From DATBVX01 sp963810775 (GTDB taxonomy: Bacteria > Pseudomonadota > Gammaproteobacteria > Steroidobacterales > Steroidobacteraceae), in contig CAWEOT010000001.1 in assembly GCA_963810775.1 (NCBI GenBank), positions 295,152 to 359,151 of the forward strand: a stretch of 64,000 nucleotides of DNA, given 5' to 3'. Below are positions 17,840-26,766 of this stretch, piece by piece; the stretch's first letter is position 1, and every line of letters starts with the position of its first letter. Below the pieces are notes generated by a model that was given only the letters and a program-made list of their open reading frames with translations, did not search any database and was not told where the DNA came from. The position numbers and the translations under genes are program-made.

Positions 17840-18324
17840 ACGCCGAAGCAGCTGGCGCGCCTCCGGTCGAGAGAGGTTTTCTGACCACCGGACTCGACTC
17901 GCTCATCAACTGGGCGCGCACCGGCTCGATGTGGCCGATGACTTTCGGACTTGCATGCTGCGCGGTCGAGATGATGCATGCCGGTGCTGCGCGCTATGAC
18001 CTCGACCGGTTCGGTGTCATTTTCCGCCCGAGTCCGCGCCAGTCCGACGTCATGATCGTCGCCGGTACGCTGGTCAACAAGATGGCGCCGGCGCTGCGCA
18101 AGGTGTACGACCAGATGTCCGAGCCCCGCTGGGTGATCTCGATGGGTTCGTGCGCCAACGGCGGGGGTTACTATCATTATTCCTATGCGGTCGTGCGCGG
18201 CTGCGACCGCATCGTTCCCGTTGATGTTTACGTGCCCGGCTGTCCGCCGACCGCCGAGGCGCTGTTGTACGGTGTGATCCAGCTGCAGAAGAAGATCCGC
18301 CGCACCAATACGATCGCCCGGTAG
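17830..18324 (+). CDS. nuoB: NADH-quinone oxidoreductase subunit B
   Basis: NuoB carries iron-sulfur cluster N2, the last electron carrier before quinone in complex I. The ATG at 17830 gives 164 residues. The four cluster cysteines lie in GLACCAVEMM (two adjacent Cys), GSCANGG and VPGCPPT. An open frame extends upstream inside nuoA, but the family N-terminus fits this ATG. Confidence 0.96.
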   Translation: MGLNAEAAGAPPVERGFLTTGLDSLINWARTGSMWPMTFGLACCAVEMMHAGAARYDLDRFGVIFRPSPRQSDVMIVAGTLVNKMAPALRKVYDQMSEPRWVISMGSCANGGGYYHYSYAVVRGCDRIVPVDVYVPGCPPTAEALLYGVIQLQKKIRRTNTIAR

Positions 18325-18333
18325 CAGATCAAT

Positions 18334-19029
18334 ATGAGTGAACGCCTCGAGGCTCTCGCCGCTCGCCTTGACGCGCGCCTGAACGGTCGCGCGGAGCGGA
18401 TGTCGTCGAACCCTCACGAGATCACGATCGAGGTGGATGCTCCGAACCTGCTGGAAGTCGCCGGGGTACTGCGCGATGACCCGGATCTCAGGTTCGAGAT
18501 GCTGATGGATGTGTGCGGCGTGGACTATCTCGAATACGGACGCGATGAGTGGAAGACCGTTGATGCGACCGATTCGGGATTCAGCCGCGGCGTGATTCGC
18601 GAAGGCGAGGTCGAAAAGTCGCGACCTGGCTTGCGGTTCGCTGTGGTCTACCACCTGCTCTCGATCACGCACAACGCGCGCTTGCGCATGCGTGTGTTCT
18701 GTCCGGACGACTCGCAGCCGATCGTCGATTCCGTGATCTCGATCTGGTCTTCCGCGGATTGGTTCGAACGCGAGGCTTTCGACCTTTACGGCATCTTGTT
18801 CCGCGGCCATCCGGATCTGCGCCGCTTGTTGACGGACTACGGTTTCATCGGTCATCCGTTCCGCAAGGATTTCCCGCTGATCGGCAACGTCGAGGTGCGC
18901 TACGACCCGGAGAAGCGCCGCGTCGTGTATCAGCCGGTCACGATCGAACCGCGCACGCTGGTGCCCAAGGTGATTCGCGAGGACAACCGCTACCAGCCGG
19001 CGCTCAAGGACGCGAAGCCCAATGGCTGA
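18334..19029 (+). CDS. nuoC: NADH-quinone oxidoreductase subunit C
   Basis: NuoC is the 30-kDa peripheral-arm subunit. The 231-residue protein has the signature ERE.FDLYGI (WFEREAFDLYGILFRGHPDLRRLLTDYGF) and the C-terminal GHPFRKDFPL block. It is separate from nuoD, unlike the fused nuoCD of E. coli, and its end overlaps nuoD by 8 bases. Confidence 0.95.
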   Translation: MSERLEALAARLDARLNGRAERMSSNPHEITIEVDAPNLLEVAGVLRDDPDLRFEMLMDVCGVDYLEYGRDEWKTVDATDSGFSRGVIREGEVEKSRPGLRFAVVYHLLSITHNARLRMRVFCPDDSQPIVDSVISIWSSADWFEREAFDLYGILFRGHPDLRRLLTDYGFIGHPFRKDFPLIGNVEVRYDPEKRRVVYQPVTIEPRTLVPKVIREDNRYQPALKDAKPNG

Positions 19030-20275
19030 GATTCGCAACTTCACCCTCAACTTCGGTCCCCAGCATCCCGCCGCCCACGGCGTGCTCAGGCTGGTGCTCG
19101 AAATGGATGGCGAAGTCATTCAAAAGGCCGATCCGCACATCGGGCTCCTGCACCGCGCGACCGAGAAGCTCGCCGAGAGCAAGCCGTACAACCAGACGAT
19201 CGGCTACATGGACCGGCTCGATTACGTGTCGATGATGTGCAACGAACATGCATACGTAATGGCGATCGAGCGCCTGCTCGGCATCGAGCCGACGTTGCGG
19301 GCCAAGTACATCCGGGTGATGTTCGACGAGGTCACGCGCATCCTCAATCACCTCATGTGGCTCGGCTCGCACGCACTCGATATCGGCGCGCTGACGGTCT
19401 TCCTGTACTGCTTCCGCGAACGCGAAGACCTGATGGACTGCTACGAGGCGGTCTCCGGCACGCGCATGCACGCAACCTACTATCGGCCGGGCGGTGTGTA
19501 TCGCGATCTGCCGGAGCAGATGCCGCAATACCAGCCCTCCAAGTGGCGCTCGCAGAAGGACGTCGACAAGCTCAACGAACGTCGCTCGGGCTCGCTGCTC
19601 GACTTTCTCGAGGACTTCACGCGGCGGTTCCCGGCGTGTGTCGATGAGTACGAAACGCTCCTCACCGACAACCGCATCTGGAAGCAGCGCACCGTGAACA
19701 TCGGCGTGGTCTCGCCGGAACGCGCCATGCAGCTTGGCTTCTCGGGTCCGATGCTGCGCGGCTCAGGGATCGTGTGGGACCTGCGCAAGAAACAGCCCTA
19801 CGAAGTGTACGAGCACATGAACTTCGACATTCCGGTGGGCGTAAATGGCGACTGCTACGACCGATACCTGGTGCGCATCGAGGAGTTTCGACAGTCGAAC
19901 AACATCGTCAAGCAGTGCATCGACTGGCTGCGTGCGAATCCCGGGCCGACCATGATCGAGGATCACAAGATCACGCCGCCCTCGCGCGAGCAGATGAAGG
20001 GCGACATGGAATCGCTGATCCACCACTTCAAGCTCTACACCGAGGGCTACAGCGTTCCGGAAGGCGAAGCCTATGCCGCGATCGAGGCGCCGAAGGGCGA
20101 GCTCGGCGTCTATCTCGTGTCGGACGGCGCGAACAAGCCTTATCGGCTCAAGGTCCGCGCGCCGGGATTTGCGCATCTCGCCAGCCTCGACGAAATGGTC
20201 CGTGGGCACATGCTCGCGGATGTCGTCGCCGTGATCGGTACGCAGGACATCGTTTTCGGAGAGGTCGATCGCTGA
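19022..20275 (+). CDS. nuoD: NADH-quinone oxidoreductase subunit D
   Basis: NuoD is the 49-kDa subunit forming the quinone-binding pocket together with NuoB. The 417-residue protein starts MAEIRNFTLNFGPQHPAAHGVLRLVLE, with the conserved quinone-pocket His in the HPAAHG loop. It keeps GLLHRATEKL and ends with the family sequence ADVVAVIGTQDIVFGEVDR. The stop overlaps the nuoE ATG by one base. Confidence 0.96.
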   Translation: MAEIRNFTLNFGPQHPAAHGVLRLVLEMDGEVIQKADPHIGLLHRATEKLAESKPYNQTIGYMDRLDYVSMMCNEHAYVMAIERLLGIEPTLRAKYIRVMFDEVTRILNHLMWLGSHALDIGALTVFLYCFREREDLMDCYEAVSGTRMHATYYRPGGVYRDLPEQMPQYQPSKWRSQKDVDKLNERRSGSLLDFLEDFTRRFPACVDEYETLLTDNRIWKQRTVNIGVVSPERAMQLGFSGPMLRGSGIVWDLRKKQPYEVYEHMNFDIPVGVNGDCYDRYLVRIEEFRQSNNIVKQCIDWLRANPGPTMIEDHKITPPSREQMKGDMESLIHHFKLYTEGYSVPEGEAYAAIEAPKGELGVYLVSDGANKPYRLKVRAPGFAHLASLDEMVRGHMLADVVAVIGTQDIVFGEVDR

Positions 20276-20778
20276 TGGCGAGCGAAACGGCAAGCCCGAC
20301 ACCGCTCTCGCCACACGTGCGGGAAGAAATCGATCACTGGGTGAAGAAATTCCCTCCGGGACGGCAGCGCTCTGCTGTGCTTTCGGCTCTGCGTGCCGCC
20401 CAGCATGAGAATGGCGGCTACCTCACGACGGAACTGATGGATGCTGTCGCGGCCTATCTGCAGCTGCCGCCGATCCAGGTGTACGAAGTCGCGACGTTCT
20501 ACTCGATGTTCGAGACCCGACCCTGTGGCCGGCATCACGTCTCGGTGTGCACCAACATCTCCTGCATGCTGTGCGGCGCGGATGACATCGTCGCGCACGT
20601 CGAGAAGAAGCTCGGTATCAAGACGGGAGAGAGCACGCCCGATGGCAGGATCTACCTCAAGAAGGAAGAGGAGTGCCTCGCGGCCTGTGTCGGCGCCCCG
20701 ATGATGATGGTCGACCACGTCTATCACGAGAATCTCACCCCGGCGAAGGTCGATGAGATCCTGGATGCGCTGAAATGA
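20275..20778 (+). CDS. nuoE: NADH-quinone oxidoreductase subunit E
   Basis: NuoE is the 24-kDa thioredoxin-like subunit carrying [2Fe-2S] cluster N1a. The ATG at 20275 overlaps the nuoD stop and gives 167 residues. The four cluster cysteines lie in the two blocks CTNISCMLCG and ECLAACVGAP. The longer upstream frame lies inside nuoD and is rejected. Confidence 0.95.
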   Translation: MASETASPTPLSPHVREEIDHWVKKFPPGRQRSAVLSALRAAQHENGGYLTTELMDAVAAYLQLPPIQVYEVATFYSMFETRPCGRHHVSVCTNISCMLCGADDIVAHVEKKLGIKTGESTPDGRIYLKKEEECLAACVGAPMMMVDHVYHENLTPAKVDEILDALK

Positions 20779-22076
20779 GCTACGAGCAGAACCTGGTCTG
20801 TTTCGAGCCGCTCCAGCATCCGGAGTCGTGGAAGCTCGCTACCTATCAGAAGATCGGTGGCTATGAGGCGTGGAAAAAGATCCTCACCGAGAAGACGCCC
20901 CGCGAGCAGATCATCGATGCGGTGAAGGCTTCGGGCTTGCGCGGTCGTGGCGGGGCGGCCTTTCCGACGGGCGTAAAGTGGAGCTTCATGCCGCGCAACG
21001 CGCCGATGCAGAAGTACGCGGTGTGTAACTCGGACGAGAGCGAACCCGGCACCTGTCACGATCGCGACATCCTGCGTTACAACCCGCACTCGCTCATCGA
21101 GGGCATGGCGATCGGCGGCTACGCAATGGGCGCCACGGTCGGCTACAACTACATTCGCGGCGAATTTCTCGCCGAACCCGTGCCGCGGTTCGAAGCCGCG
21201 CTCGAAGAAGCGTACGCAGCGGGTCTGCTCGGCAAGAACATCCAGGGTTCCGGGATTGATTTCGATCTCTACACCTTCGTCGGCGCGGGCGCCTACATCT
21301 GCGGCGAGGAGACGGCACTGCTCGATTCGCTCGAAGGCAAGCAGGGCAAGCCGCGCTTCAAGCCGCCATTCCCGGCTGCATTTGGCCTCTACGGCGCACC
21401 CACCACTATCAACAACACTCAGAGCTACGCCTCGGTGCCGACGATCCTGCGCAAGGGTCCGCAGTGGTTCGCCGCGCTCGGTCCCGCGAACTCCGGTGGC
21501 ACTGTGATTTTTTCGGTGTCGGGTCATGTCGAGCGACCTGGCAACTTCGAGGTCCCCCTCGGCATTCCCTTCAAAGAGTTGCTCGCCCTCGCGGGCGGCA
21601 TGCGAAAGGGGCGACGCCTCAAGGCCGTGATTCCTGGCGGCGCATCGGTGCCGGTGGTTCGCGGCGAGGTCATGCTCGAAACCAACATGGACTACGACAG
21701 CCTGAAAAAGTCAGGCTCAGCCATCGGTTCGGCCGCGGTCATCGTGATGGATGAGACGACCTGCATGGTGCGCGTGCTCGAGCGCATCTCGCGTTTCTTC
21801 ATGTCAGAGTCCTGTGGTCAATGCACGCCGTGTCGCGAAGGCACCGGCTGGCTCAACCGCATGCTGAAGCGAATTCTCGCCGGCCAGGGTCATCAGTCTG
21901 ACCTGGACCTGCTGGTCGATGTCGCCAATCGCATCGAGGGGCACACGATTTGCGCGTTGGGCGATGCCGCGGCATGGCCGGTACAGAGCTTCATGAAGCA
22001 CTTCCGCGACGAGTTCGCCTACATGATCGAGAACGGCGGTCGCAGCATCGTCGATGACCAGAAGGCCGCCGCATGA
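20775..22076 (+). CDS. nuoF: NADH-quinone oxidoreductase subunit F
   Basis: NuoF binds NADH and FMN and carries [4Fe-4S] cluster N3. The 433-residue protein has the glycine-rich NADH loop LRGRGGAAFPTG and the FMN segment CNSDESEPGTCHDR. AYICGEETAL is present, and the cluster motif is SCGQCTPCREG with a fourth Cys in HTICALGDA. It overlaps nuoE and nuoG by four bases each. Confidence 0.96.
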   Translation: MSYEQNLVCFEPLQHPESWKLATYQKIGGYEAWKKILTEKTPREQIIDAVKASGLRGRGGAAFPTGVKWSFMPRNAPMQKYAVCNSDESEPGTCHDRDILRYNPHSLIEGMAIGGYAMGATVGYNYIRGEFLAEPVPRFEAALEEAYAAGLLGKNIQGSGIDFDLYTFVGAGAYICGEETALLDSLEGKQGKPRFKPPFPAAFGLYGAPTTINNTQSYASVPTILRKGPQWFAALGPANSGGTVIFSVSGHVERPGNFEVPLGIPFKELLALAGGMRKGRRLKAVIPGGASVPVVRGEVMLETNMDYDSLKKSGSAIGSAAVIVMDETTCMVRVLERISRFFMSESCGQCTPCREGTGWLNRMLKRILAGQGHQSDLDLLVDVANRIEGHTICALGDAAAWPVQSFMKHFRDEFAYMIENGGRSIVDDQKAAA

Positions 22077-24253
22077 GCGAGGATCAGGTCAACATCGAAG
22101 TCGACGGCGTCGCGCTCAAGGCGAAGAAGGGCGCGATGATCATGCAGGTCACCGACCCCATCGGCGTGTACATCCCGCGCTTTTGCTATCACGAGAAGCT
22201 CTCGATCGCGGCCAATTGCCGCATGTGCCTGGTCGAGGTCGAGAAGGCACCGAAACCGATGCCCGCGTGCGCGACGCCGGTAGTCGAGGGCATGAAGGTG
22301 TTCACCAAGTCGCCGCGCGCCATCGCTGCGCAGAAGGCGACGATGGAGTTCCTGCTGATCAACCACCCGCTCGATTGCCCGATCTGTGATCAGGGCGGCG
22401 AATGCGAGCTGCAGGACCTGGCGATGGGCTTCGGGCGCGACATCTCGCGCTTCAACGAGCGCAAGCGCGTCGTGAAGGACAAGAACATCGGACCACTCGT
22501 CTCCACCGACATGACCCGCTGCATTCACTGCACCCGCTGCGTGCGCTTCGGCCAGGAAATCGCCGGCATCCAGGAGCTCGGTACCACGGGGCGAGGCGAG
22601 TGGATGGAGATCGGCACCTTCGTCGAGCGCAGCGTCGACCACGAGCTCTCGGGCAACATCGTCGATCTATGTCCGGTAGGTGCGCTCAACAACAAGCCGT
22701 TCCGGTATCGCGCGCGCGCCTGGGAGATGACTCAGCACGCTTTGATATCGCCTCACGATGGGGTCGGTTCCAATCTGTTCGGCCATTCGTTGCGCGGACG
22801 CCTGATGCGGGTCGTGCCGCGCCACAACGAGGCGATCAATGAGACCTGGATCTGCGATCGGGATCGCTTCAGCTACGAAGGTATCTACGCGGAGGATCGG
22901 CTGACGCAGCCGATGCTTCGCCGCAGCGGTTCATGGCAGCCCATCGATTGGGAGGGTGCGCTCGAACAGGCGAGCCTGGCCCTGAAGGACATCGCCTCGC
23001 AACATGGTGCCGAATCGATCGGCGCCCTGGCGTCGCCGTCCTGCACAGTCGAGGAACTCTATCTCCTTCAGCGCCTGATGCGCGGCTTGGGCTCGAGCAA
23101 CATCGACCACCGGCTGCGCCAGCAGGATTTTCGCGATCAGGCTTCCGATCCGGTGTTCCCAGCGCTTGGCCTTGCGATCTCTGAGGTCGAGGAGTTGCAA
23201 AGCGCGCTCATCATCGGTAGCAACCTGCGACGCGAAGTGCCACTCCTTGCACACCGCATTCGCAAGGCGGTCGTGAAGGGCGGAGCGCGAATTTCATTCC
23301 TCAATCCGCGCCGCTACGACTATCTCTTTCCCGTCGCCGCCTATGCGGTTGCCGACGGGGCGCAGATGGTCGATGTCCTTGCGGCAATTGTCGCGGCGAC
23401 TGCCAGGAAGGCCGGCAAGAGCCTGCCCTCAAATGTCGAAGCGATTGCTACTGCCGCGAGCGTCACCGACGAGCATCGCGGCGTCGCCGAATCGCTGCTC
23501 AGCGGGGACCGTCGCGCGATCTGGTTGGGCGGGCTCGCGATGCGGCACCCTGCCTTTGCAGATCTGCGTCAGCTCGCGGCGGCGCTCGCGGAACTCAGCG
23601 GCGCGAAGCTCGGGTATCTGGCGGAAGGCGCCAATGCCGCTGGCGCGCATCTGGCCGGGGCCCTTCCACACCGGGATGCGGGGGGCAAGGCTCTATCGGC
23701 CGCAGGCCTCAGTGCGCACCAGATGCTGGAGAAGCCGCTGAAGGCCTATCTGTTGCTGGGCGCAATCGATGTCGAAAAGGATTTCGGCGTCGAGCGTGCG
23801 GCACAAGTGCTGCGGGGCGCAGAATCCGTGATTGCGCTGACGCCTTACATGAGCGAAGCGACCGGTAGCAATGCGACGATCCTGCTGCCGATCGGGACCT
23901 TCGCTGAAACCTCGGGCACCTATGTCAACCTCGAAGGTCGTTGGCAGAGTTTCGCGGGTGCCGTGAAGCCGGTGGGCGAATGTCGCCCGGGATGGAAGGT
24001 GCTGCGTGTTCTCGGCAATCTGCTTGATCTTGCGGGTTTCGACTACACGAGCTCCGAAGGGGTGGGCGACGAGCTGAAGCAGGCGATCGGCGAAGTCACG
24101 CCCGACAATTCGTATACCGCGCGACGTACGCTCAACGGTGCACGACCCGCCGGCGCACCGGTCGATGTGCCGATGTACTCGATCGATGCCATCGTGCGCC
24201 GGGCTCCGGCCTTGCAGCGAACGCGGGAAGCGCTGCAGGCAGCCTCCAGCTAG
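22073..24253 (+). CDS. nuoG: NADH-quinone oxidoreductase subunit G
   Basis: NuoG is the large 75-kDa subunit with several iron-sulfur clusters. The 726-residue protein begins with a ferredoxin-like domain (cysteines in RFCYHEKLSIAANCRMCLVEV). The HPLDCPICDQGGECELQD block and the bacterial 4Fe-4S motif CIHCTRC follow. A molybdopterin-oxidoreductase-like domain, no longer catalytic in this family, occupies the rest (GSNLRREVPLLAHRIRKA). Length fits the proteobacterial form. Confidence 0.95.
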   Translation: MSEDQVNIEVDGVALKAKKGAMIMQVTDPIGVYIPRFCYHEKLSIAANCRMCLVEVEKAPKPMPACATPVVEGMKVFTKSPRAIAAQKATMEFLLINHPLDCPICDQGGECELQDLAMGFGRDISRFNERKRVVKDKNIGPLVSTDMTRCIHCTRCVRFGQEIAGIQELGTTGRGEWMEIGTFVERSVDHELSGNIVDLCPVGALNNKPFRYRARAWEMTQHALISPHDGVGSNLFGHSLRGRLMRVVPRHNEAINETWICDRDRFSYEGIYAEDRLTQPMLRRSGSWQPIDWEGALEQASLALKDIASQHGAESIGALASPSCTVEELYLLQRLMRGLGSSNIDHRLRQQDFRDQASDPVFPALGLAISEVEELQSALIIGSNLRREVPLLAHRIRKAVVKGGARISFLNPRRYDYLFPVAAYAVADGAQMVDVLAAIVAATARKAGKSLPSNVEAIATAASVTDEHRGVAESLLSGDRRAIWLGGLAMRHPAFADLRQLAAALAELSGAKLGYLAEGANAAGAHLAGALPHRDAGGKALSAAGLSAHQMLEKPLKAYLLLGAIDVEKDFGVERAAQVLRGAESVIALTPYMSEATGSNATILLPIGTFAETSGTYVNLEGRWQSFAGAVKPVGECRPGWKVLRVLGNLLDLAGFDYTSSEGVGDELKQAIGEVTPDNSYTARRTLNGARPAGAPVDVPMYSIDAIVRRAPALQRTREALQAASS

Positions 24254-24280
24254 CCGCGAATCGGAGCGGAAGAAACGAAG

Positions 24281-25339
24281 ATGTTCGATTGGATTGAAAC
24301 GAACTGGCTTGCGATCCCCGACATGGTCCGTGAAACGATCGTCACGTCGGTGCTCGCAGTTGCGGTCGTGGTTGCGCTCGTGCTGTGCGTCGCGATGCTC
24401 ACCTACGTGGAACGCAAAGTGATCGGCTACATGCAAGTGCGCATCGGTCCGAATCGCGTCGGGCCGTTTGGGCTCCTGCAACCCTTTGCCGACGTCATCA
24501 AGCTGATCCTGAAGGAGATCATTCTCCCGGCGAACGCTTCTCGCTTCCTGTTCCTGATCGCGCCGTTGATTTCCATTGCGGCGGCGATCGCGGCCTGGGC
24601 CGTGGTGCCGTTCTCCCCGGATTTCGTATTCTCCAACATCGATGCCGGACTCCTTTATATCCTGGCCCTCACCTCGACCAGCGTGTACGGCATCATCATC
24701 GCGGGCTGGGCGACCAACTCGAAATACGCGTTCCTGGGCGCGATGCGCTCGGCTGCGCAGATGGTCGCGTACGAGATCGCGATGGGGTTCGCGTTGGTCG
24801 GCGTGCTGATGGTCGCCGGCAGCCTGAACCTCGGCTCGATCATTCGCGGCCAGGAGGGTGGGTTCCTCGCCTGGAACTGGTTCTGGTTGTTCCCGCTGTT
24901 CCTCGTGTATTTCATCTCGGGTGTCGCCGAGACCAACCGCGCGCCCTTCGACGTGGCGGAAGGAGAGTCTGAGATCGTCGCCGGGTTTCACGTCGAGTAT
25001 TCGGGCACGGCATTCGCAACTCTGTTCGTGCTGCCCGAGTATGCCAACATGTTCCTGATTTCTGCGCTGACGTCGATTTTCTTCTTCGGCGGCTGGTTGT
25101 CGCTGTTCGATGGCTACCTGCCCGCGCACACCTGGCTCGCGCAGCCGAGCTTCTTCTGGCTCGCGCTCAAGATCGCGTTCTTCATTTTCGTCTACCTGTG
25201 GCTGCGCGCTACATTCCCGCGCTATCGCTACGACCAGATCATGCGCCTCGGTTGGAAGGTGCTTATTCCCGTGACCCTCGTCTGGATCGCTGTGGAAGGT
25301 GTCATGGTGTACTTCGCGGTCGGACCGTGGGCGAAGTAG
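24281..25339 (+). CDS. nuoH: NADH-quinone oxidoreductase subunit H
   Basis: NuoH is the ND1-type membrane subunit joining the peripheral arm to the membrane arm and lining the quinone tunnel. The 352-residue protein has eight or more membrane helices. Signatures are ERKVIGYMQVRIGPNRVGP, AEGESEIVAGFHVEYSG and RATFPRYRYDQIMRLGWK. It lies 27 bases after nuoG. Confidence 0.96.
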   Translation: MFDWIETNWLAIPDMVRETIVTSVLAVAVVVALVLCVAMLTYVERKVIGYMQVRIGPNRVGPFGLLQPFADVIKLILKEIILPANASRFLFLIAPLISIAAAIAAWAVVPFSPDFVFSNIDAGLLYILALTSTSVYGIIIAGWATNSKYAFLGAMRSAAQMVAYEIAMGFALVGVLMVAGSLNLGSIIRGQEGGFLAWNWFWLFPLFLVYFISGVAETNRAPFDVAEGESEIVAGFHVEYSGTAFATLFVLPEYANMFLISALTSIFFFGGWLSLFDGYLPAHTWLAQPSFFWLALKIAFFIFVYLWLRATFPRYRYDQIMRLGWKVLIPVTLVWIAVEGVMVYFAVGPWAK

Positions 25340-25344
25340 TAAAG

Positions 25345-25833
25345 ATGGCATCAGTACGCAATTGGGTGAAGACCTTGACGCTCTGGGAGCTGCTCCTGGG
25401 CCTGAGCGTCACGCTGCGGCACTTCTTCCGCAAGAAGATCACGGTTCAATATCCGGAAGAGAAGACTCCGCAATCGGTGCGCTTCCGTGGGCTTCACGCA
25501 CTGCGCCGCTATCCGAACGGCGAGGAGCGCTGCATCGCCTGCAAGCTGTGCGAAGCGGTATGCCCGGCGCTCGCGATCACGATCGAGTCCGATGTCGGCC
25601 CGGACGGTACGCGTCGCACCACGCGCTACGACATCGACCTCTTCAAATGCATCTACTGCGGGTTCTGCGAGGAGGCCTGTCCGGTCGATGCGATCGTCGA
25701 GACGCGCATCTACGAGTACCACATGGAAAATCGCGGCGAGAACATCATGACCAAGGACAAGCTGCTCGCGGTGGGAGAGCGTTACGAGGCCATGATCGCT
25801 GCCGACAAGGCTGCCGATGCGAAGTACAAGTAA
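25345..25833 (+). CDS. nuoI: NADH-quinone oxidoreductase subunit I
   Basis: NuoI is the ferredoxin-like subunit carrying [4Fe-4S] clusters N6a and N6b. The ATG at 25345 gives 162 residues. The two cluster motifs are CIACKLCEAVCP and CIYCGFCEEACP (about residues 60-115), preceded by an amphipathic membrane-contact helix. An open frame extends upstream inside nuoH, but the family N-terminus fits this start. Confidence 0.95.
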   Translation: MASVRNWVKTLTLWELLLGLSVTLRHFFRKKITVQYPEEKTPQSVRFRGLHALRRYPNGEERCIACKLCEAVCPALAITIESDVGPDGTRRTTRYDIDLFKCIYCGFCEEACPVDAIVETRIYEYHMENRGENIMTKDKLLAVGERYEAMIAADKAADAKYK

Positions 25834-25854
25834 CGGAGAGGGAAGGGGACCCGA

Positions 25855-26458
25855 GTGTTCGTAGAGATTCTCTTCTACGCCTTCGCCGCGGTGCTGGTCG
25901 CCTCGGGCTTCGGCGTGATCACCGCGCGCAATCCGGTGCACTCGGCCCTGTTCCTGGTGCTGGCGTTTTTCACCAGCGCGGCGATCTGGCTACTACTCGA
26001 AGCGGAGTTCCTCGCGATCGTGCTGGTTCTGGTCTATGTCGGCGCGGTGATGGTGCTGTTCCTGTTCGTGGTGATGATGCTCGACGTAAACGTCGAGGAG
26101 TTGCGCAAGGGTTTCACGCGTTACGCACCGCTCGGCGGCCTGATCGCGATTCGTCATGGTGACGGAGATCGTCAACGTCATCTGGGTGAAGCGCCTCGGA
26201 CAGCAGGCGATTACTGGCAGTCCGCCGATGCCGGTTGACTACAGCAACACCAAGGCGCTTGGCGCGATCCTCTACACCAAGTACGTGTATCCATTCGAGA
26301 TCGCTGCGGCGATCCTGCTGGTTGCCATCATCGCCGCCATTGCCCTCACGATGCGGCGTCGCACGGGACAGAAGGTGCAGAACATCTCGCGACAGGTCGC
26401 TGTCCGACGCGAGGATCGCGTGCGCATCGTCAAGGTCGAGTCGGAGAAATCACCGTGA
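25855..26458 (+). CDS. nuoJ: NADH-quinone oxidoreductase subunit J, interrupted by a one-base frameshift
   Basis: NuoJ is the ND6-type membrane subunit. A GTG start follows a GGAGAGGGAAGGGG ribosome site. The first frame encodes normal NuoJ (NPVHSALFLVLAFFTSAAIWLLLEAEFLAIVLVLVYVGAVMVLFLFVVMML split over several helices) up to GGLIAI. At about 26143-26152 one extra base breaks the frame. The +1 frame continues at once with VMVTEIVNVIWVK and a last membrane helix, ending at 26458 where the stop overlaps the nuoK GTG. Corrected length is about 200 residues, as expected. A sequencing error is likely, because complex I is otherwise intact. Confidence 0.92.
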
Positions 26459-26760
26459 TCACGCTGCCGCACGTCCTGACGCTGTCGGCAATCCTGTTCG
26501 CGTTGAGCGTCGCCGGCATCTTTCTCAACCGCAAGAACGTGATCCTGCTCCTCATGTGCATCGAATTGATGCTGCTCGCGGTCAATTTCAATTTCATCGC
26601 GTTCTCGCGCTTCCTCGGCAATATCGACGGCCAGGTCTTCGTGTTCTTCATTCTCACGGTTGCTGCGGCCGAATCGGCCATCGGCCTCGCCATCCTCGTG
26701 GTGCTGTTCCGCGAGCGGCGGAGTATCAACGTCGAAGATCTCAACACGATGCAGGGCTGA
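26455..26760 (+). CDS. nuoK: NADH-quinone oxidoreductase subunit K
   Basis: NuoK is the small ND4L-type subunit. The 101-residue protein has three helices. The two conserved membrane glutamates lie in MCIELMLLAVNFNF and AAAESAIGLA. The GTG start overlaps the end of nuoJ (GTGA). Confidence 0.96.
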   Translation: MITLPHVLTLSAILFALSVAGIFLNRKNVILLLMCIELMLLAVNFNFIAFSRFLGNIDGQVFVFFILTVAAAESAIGLAILVVLFRERRSINVEDLNTMQG

Positions 26761-26766
26761 CGGCGC

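Noticed and set aside
17803..19119. Long minus-strand open frame opposite nuoB and nuoC
   Set aside because: Antisense shadow of conserved genes; low-complexity composition and no family features.
23693..25351. Very long open frame (over 550 codons) on the minus strand across nuoG and nuoH
   Set aside because: It is antisense to two certain genes, its product is rich in Arg, His, Glu and Asp without any motif, and such frames arise from the strong third-position GC of the real genes.
26239..26454. The second part of nuoJ as an independent small membrane protein
   Set aside because: It continues the NuoJ family sequence without a gap and has no ribosome site of its own; it is the product of a frameshift.
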